From NCBI GenBank assembly GCA_964502735.1, contig CAZCYD010000101.1:1-5891 (forward strand): a stretch of DNA of 5,891 bases. Reading direction: 5' to 3'. This document shows, one piece after another, positions 5,840-5,891 of this stretch. Numbering within the stretch: the first letter of the stretch is position 1; every line of letters starts with the position of its first letter. The translations under genes and the position numbers were made by a program. This stretch comes from JACKAN01 sp964502735. GTDB taxonomy: Bacteria > Bdellovibrionota > Bdellovibrionia > Bdellovibrionales > UBA1609. The notes under the pieces are model-generated. The model did not search any database. It was not told where the DNA came from and saw only the letters and a program-made list of their open reading frames with translations.

Positions 5840-5891
5840 TTATGTTAGAGATGTCGCATAGGCTTTGTGTTTCATTCCAAGGTTCGATCCC

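Noticed and set aside
5840..5891. T-arm-like ggttcgatccc at the right edge and an open frame from ATG 5842
   Set aside because: No acceptor, D-arm or anticodon arm precedes the T-arm-like bases, and they do not match the tRNA-Ser 3' end, so neither a tRNA nor an attachment-site copy is supported. The frame is only about 16 codons before the edge and has no ribosome site.

Overview
This window looks like chromosomal DNA from an AT-rich Gram-negative bacterium. The phosphoheptose isomerase GmhA implies heptose-containing lipopolysaccharide. HemL and a glutamyl-tRNA reductase homologue imply haem synthesis by the C5 (glutamate) route. The lineage cannot be fixed from the sequence alone; a proteobacterial or Bdellovibrionota-like organism is my guess. 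I see no transposase, integrase, phage gene or CRISPR array. The content is housekeeping genes, two tRNAs, two poorly characterised membrane-protein genes and one decayed toxin gene.

Positions 1-2552, all minus strand: a probable operon. A short glutamyl-tRNA reductase homologue (1609-2526) is followed after one base by hemL (1607-318), then after 81 bases by the N-terminal part of a GNAT acetyltransferase that runs off the left edge (236-1). The first two genes form a logical pair: glutamyl-tRNA to glutamate-1-semialdehyde, then to 5-aminolaevulinate. The reductase is about 110 residues shorter than normal and lacks the C-terminal dimerisation domain. A 9-codon upstream reading frame ends on the reductase start codon. 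Three tandem 13-bp repeats cover the hemL stop codon.

Positions 2553-2813: divergent control region with a promoter candidate for each side, and a run of 100 N (2701-2800). The 13 bases on either side of the Ns are identical, so the gap is probably an artificial contig join with no missing sequence. If it is closed, the start codon of the rightward gene lies 10 bases after a good -10 box, which suggests a leaderless message.

Positions 2802-4543: a 446-residue polytopic membrane protein with the marks of a divergent MBOAT acyltransferase (+), convergent with an unrecognised two-helix membrane protein (-).

Positions 4612-5839: a RelE/ParE-type toxin reading frame with no usable start codon and no antitoxin (-), lying 43 bases downstream of tRNA-Arg(ACG) (-); then gmhA (+) and tRNA-Ser(GCT) (+). 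The last 52 bases hold nothing I can assign. There is no gene-free stretch longer than 300 bases; the longest is about 270 bases (2530-2801), of which 100 are N.
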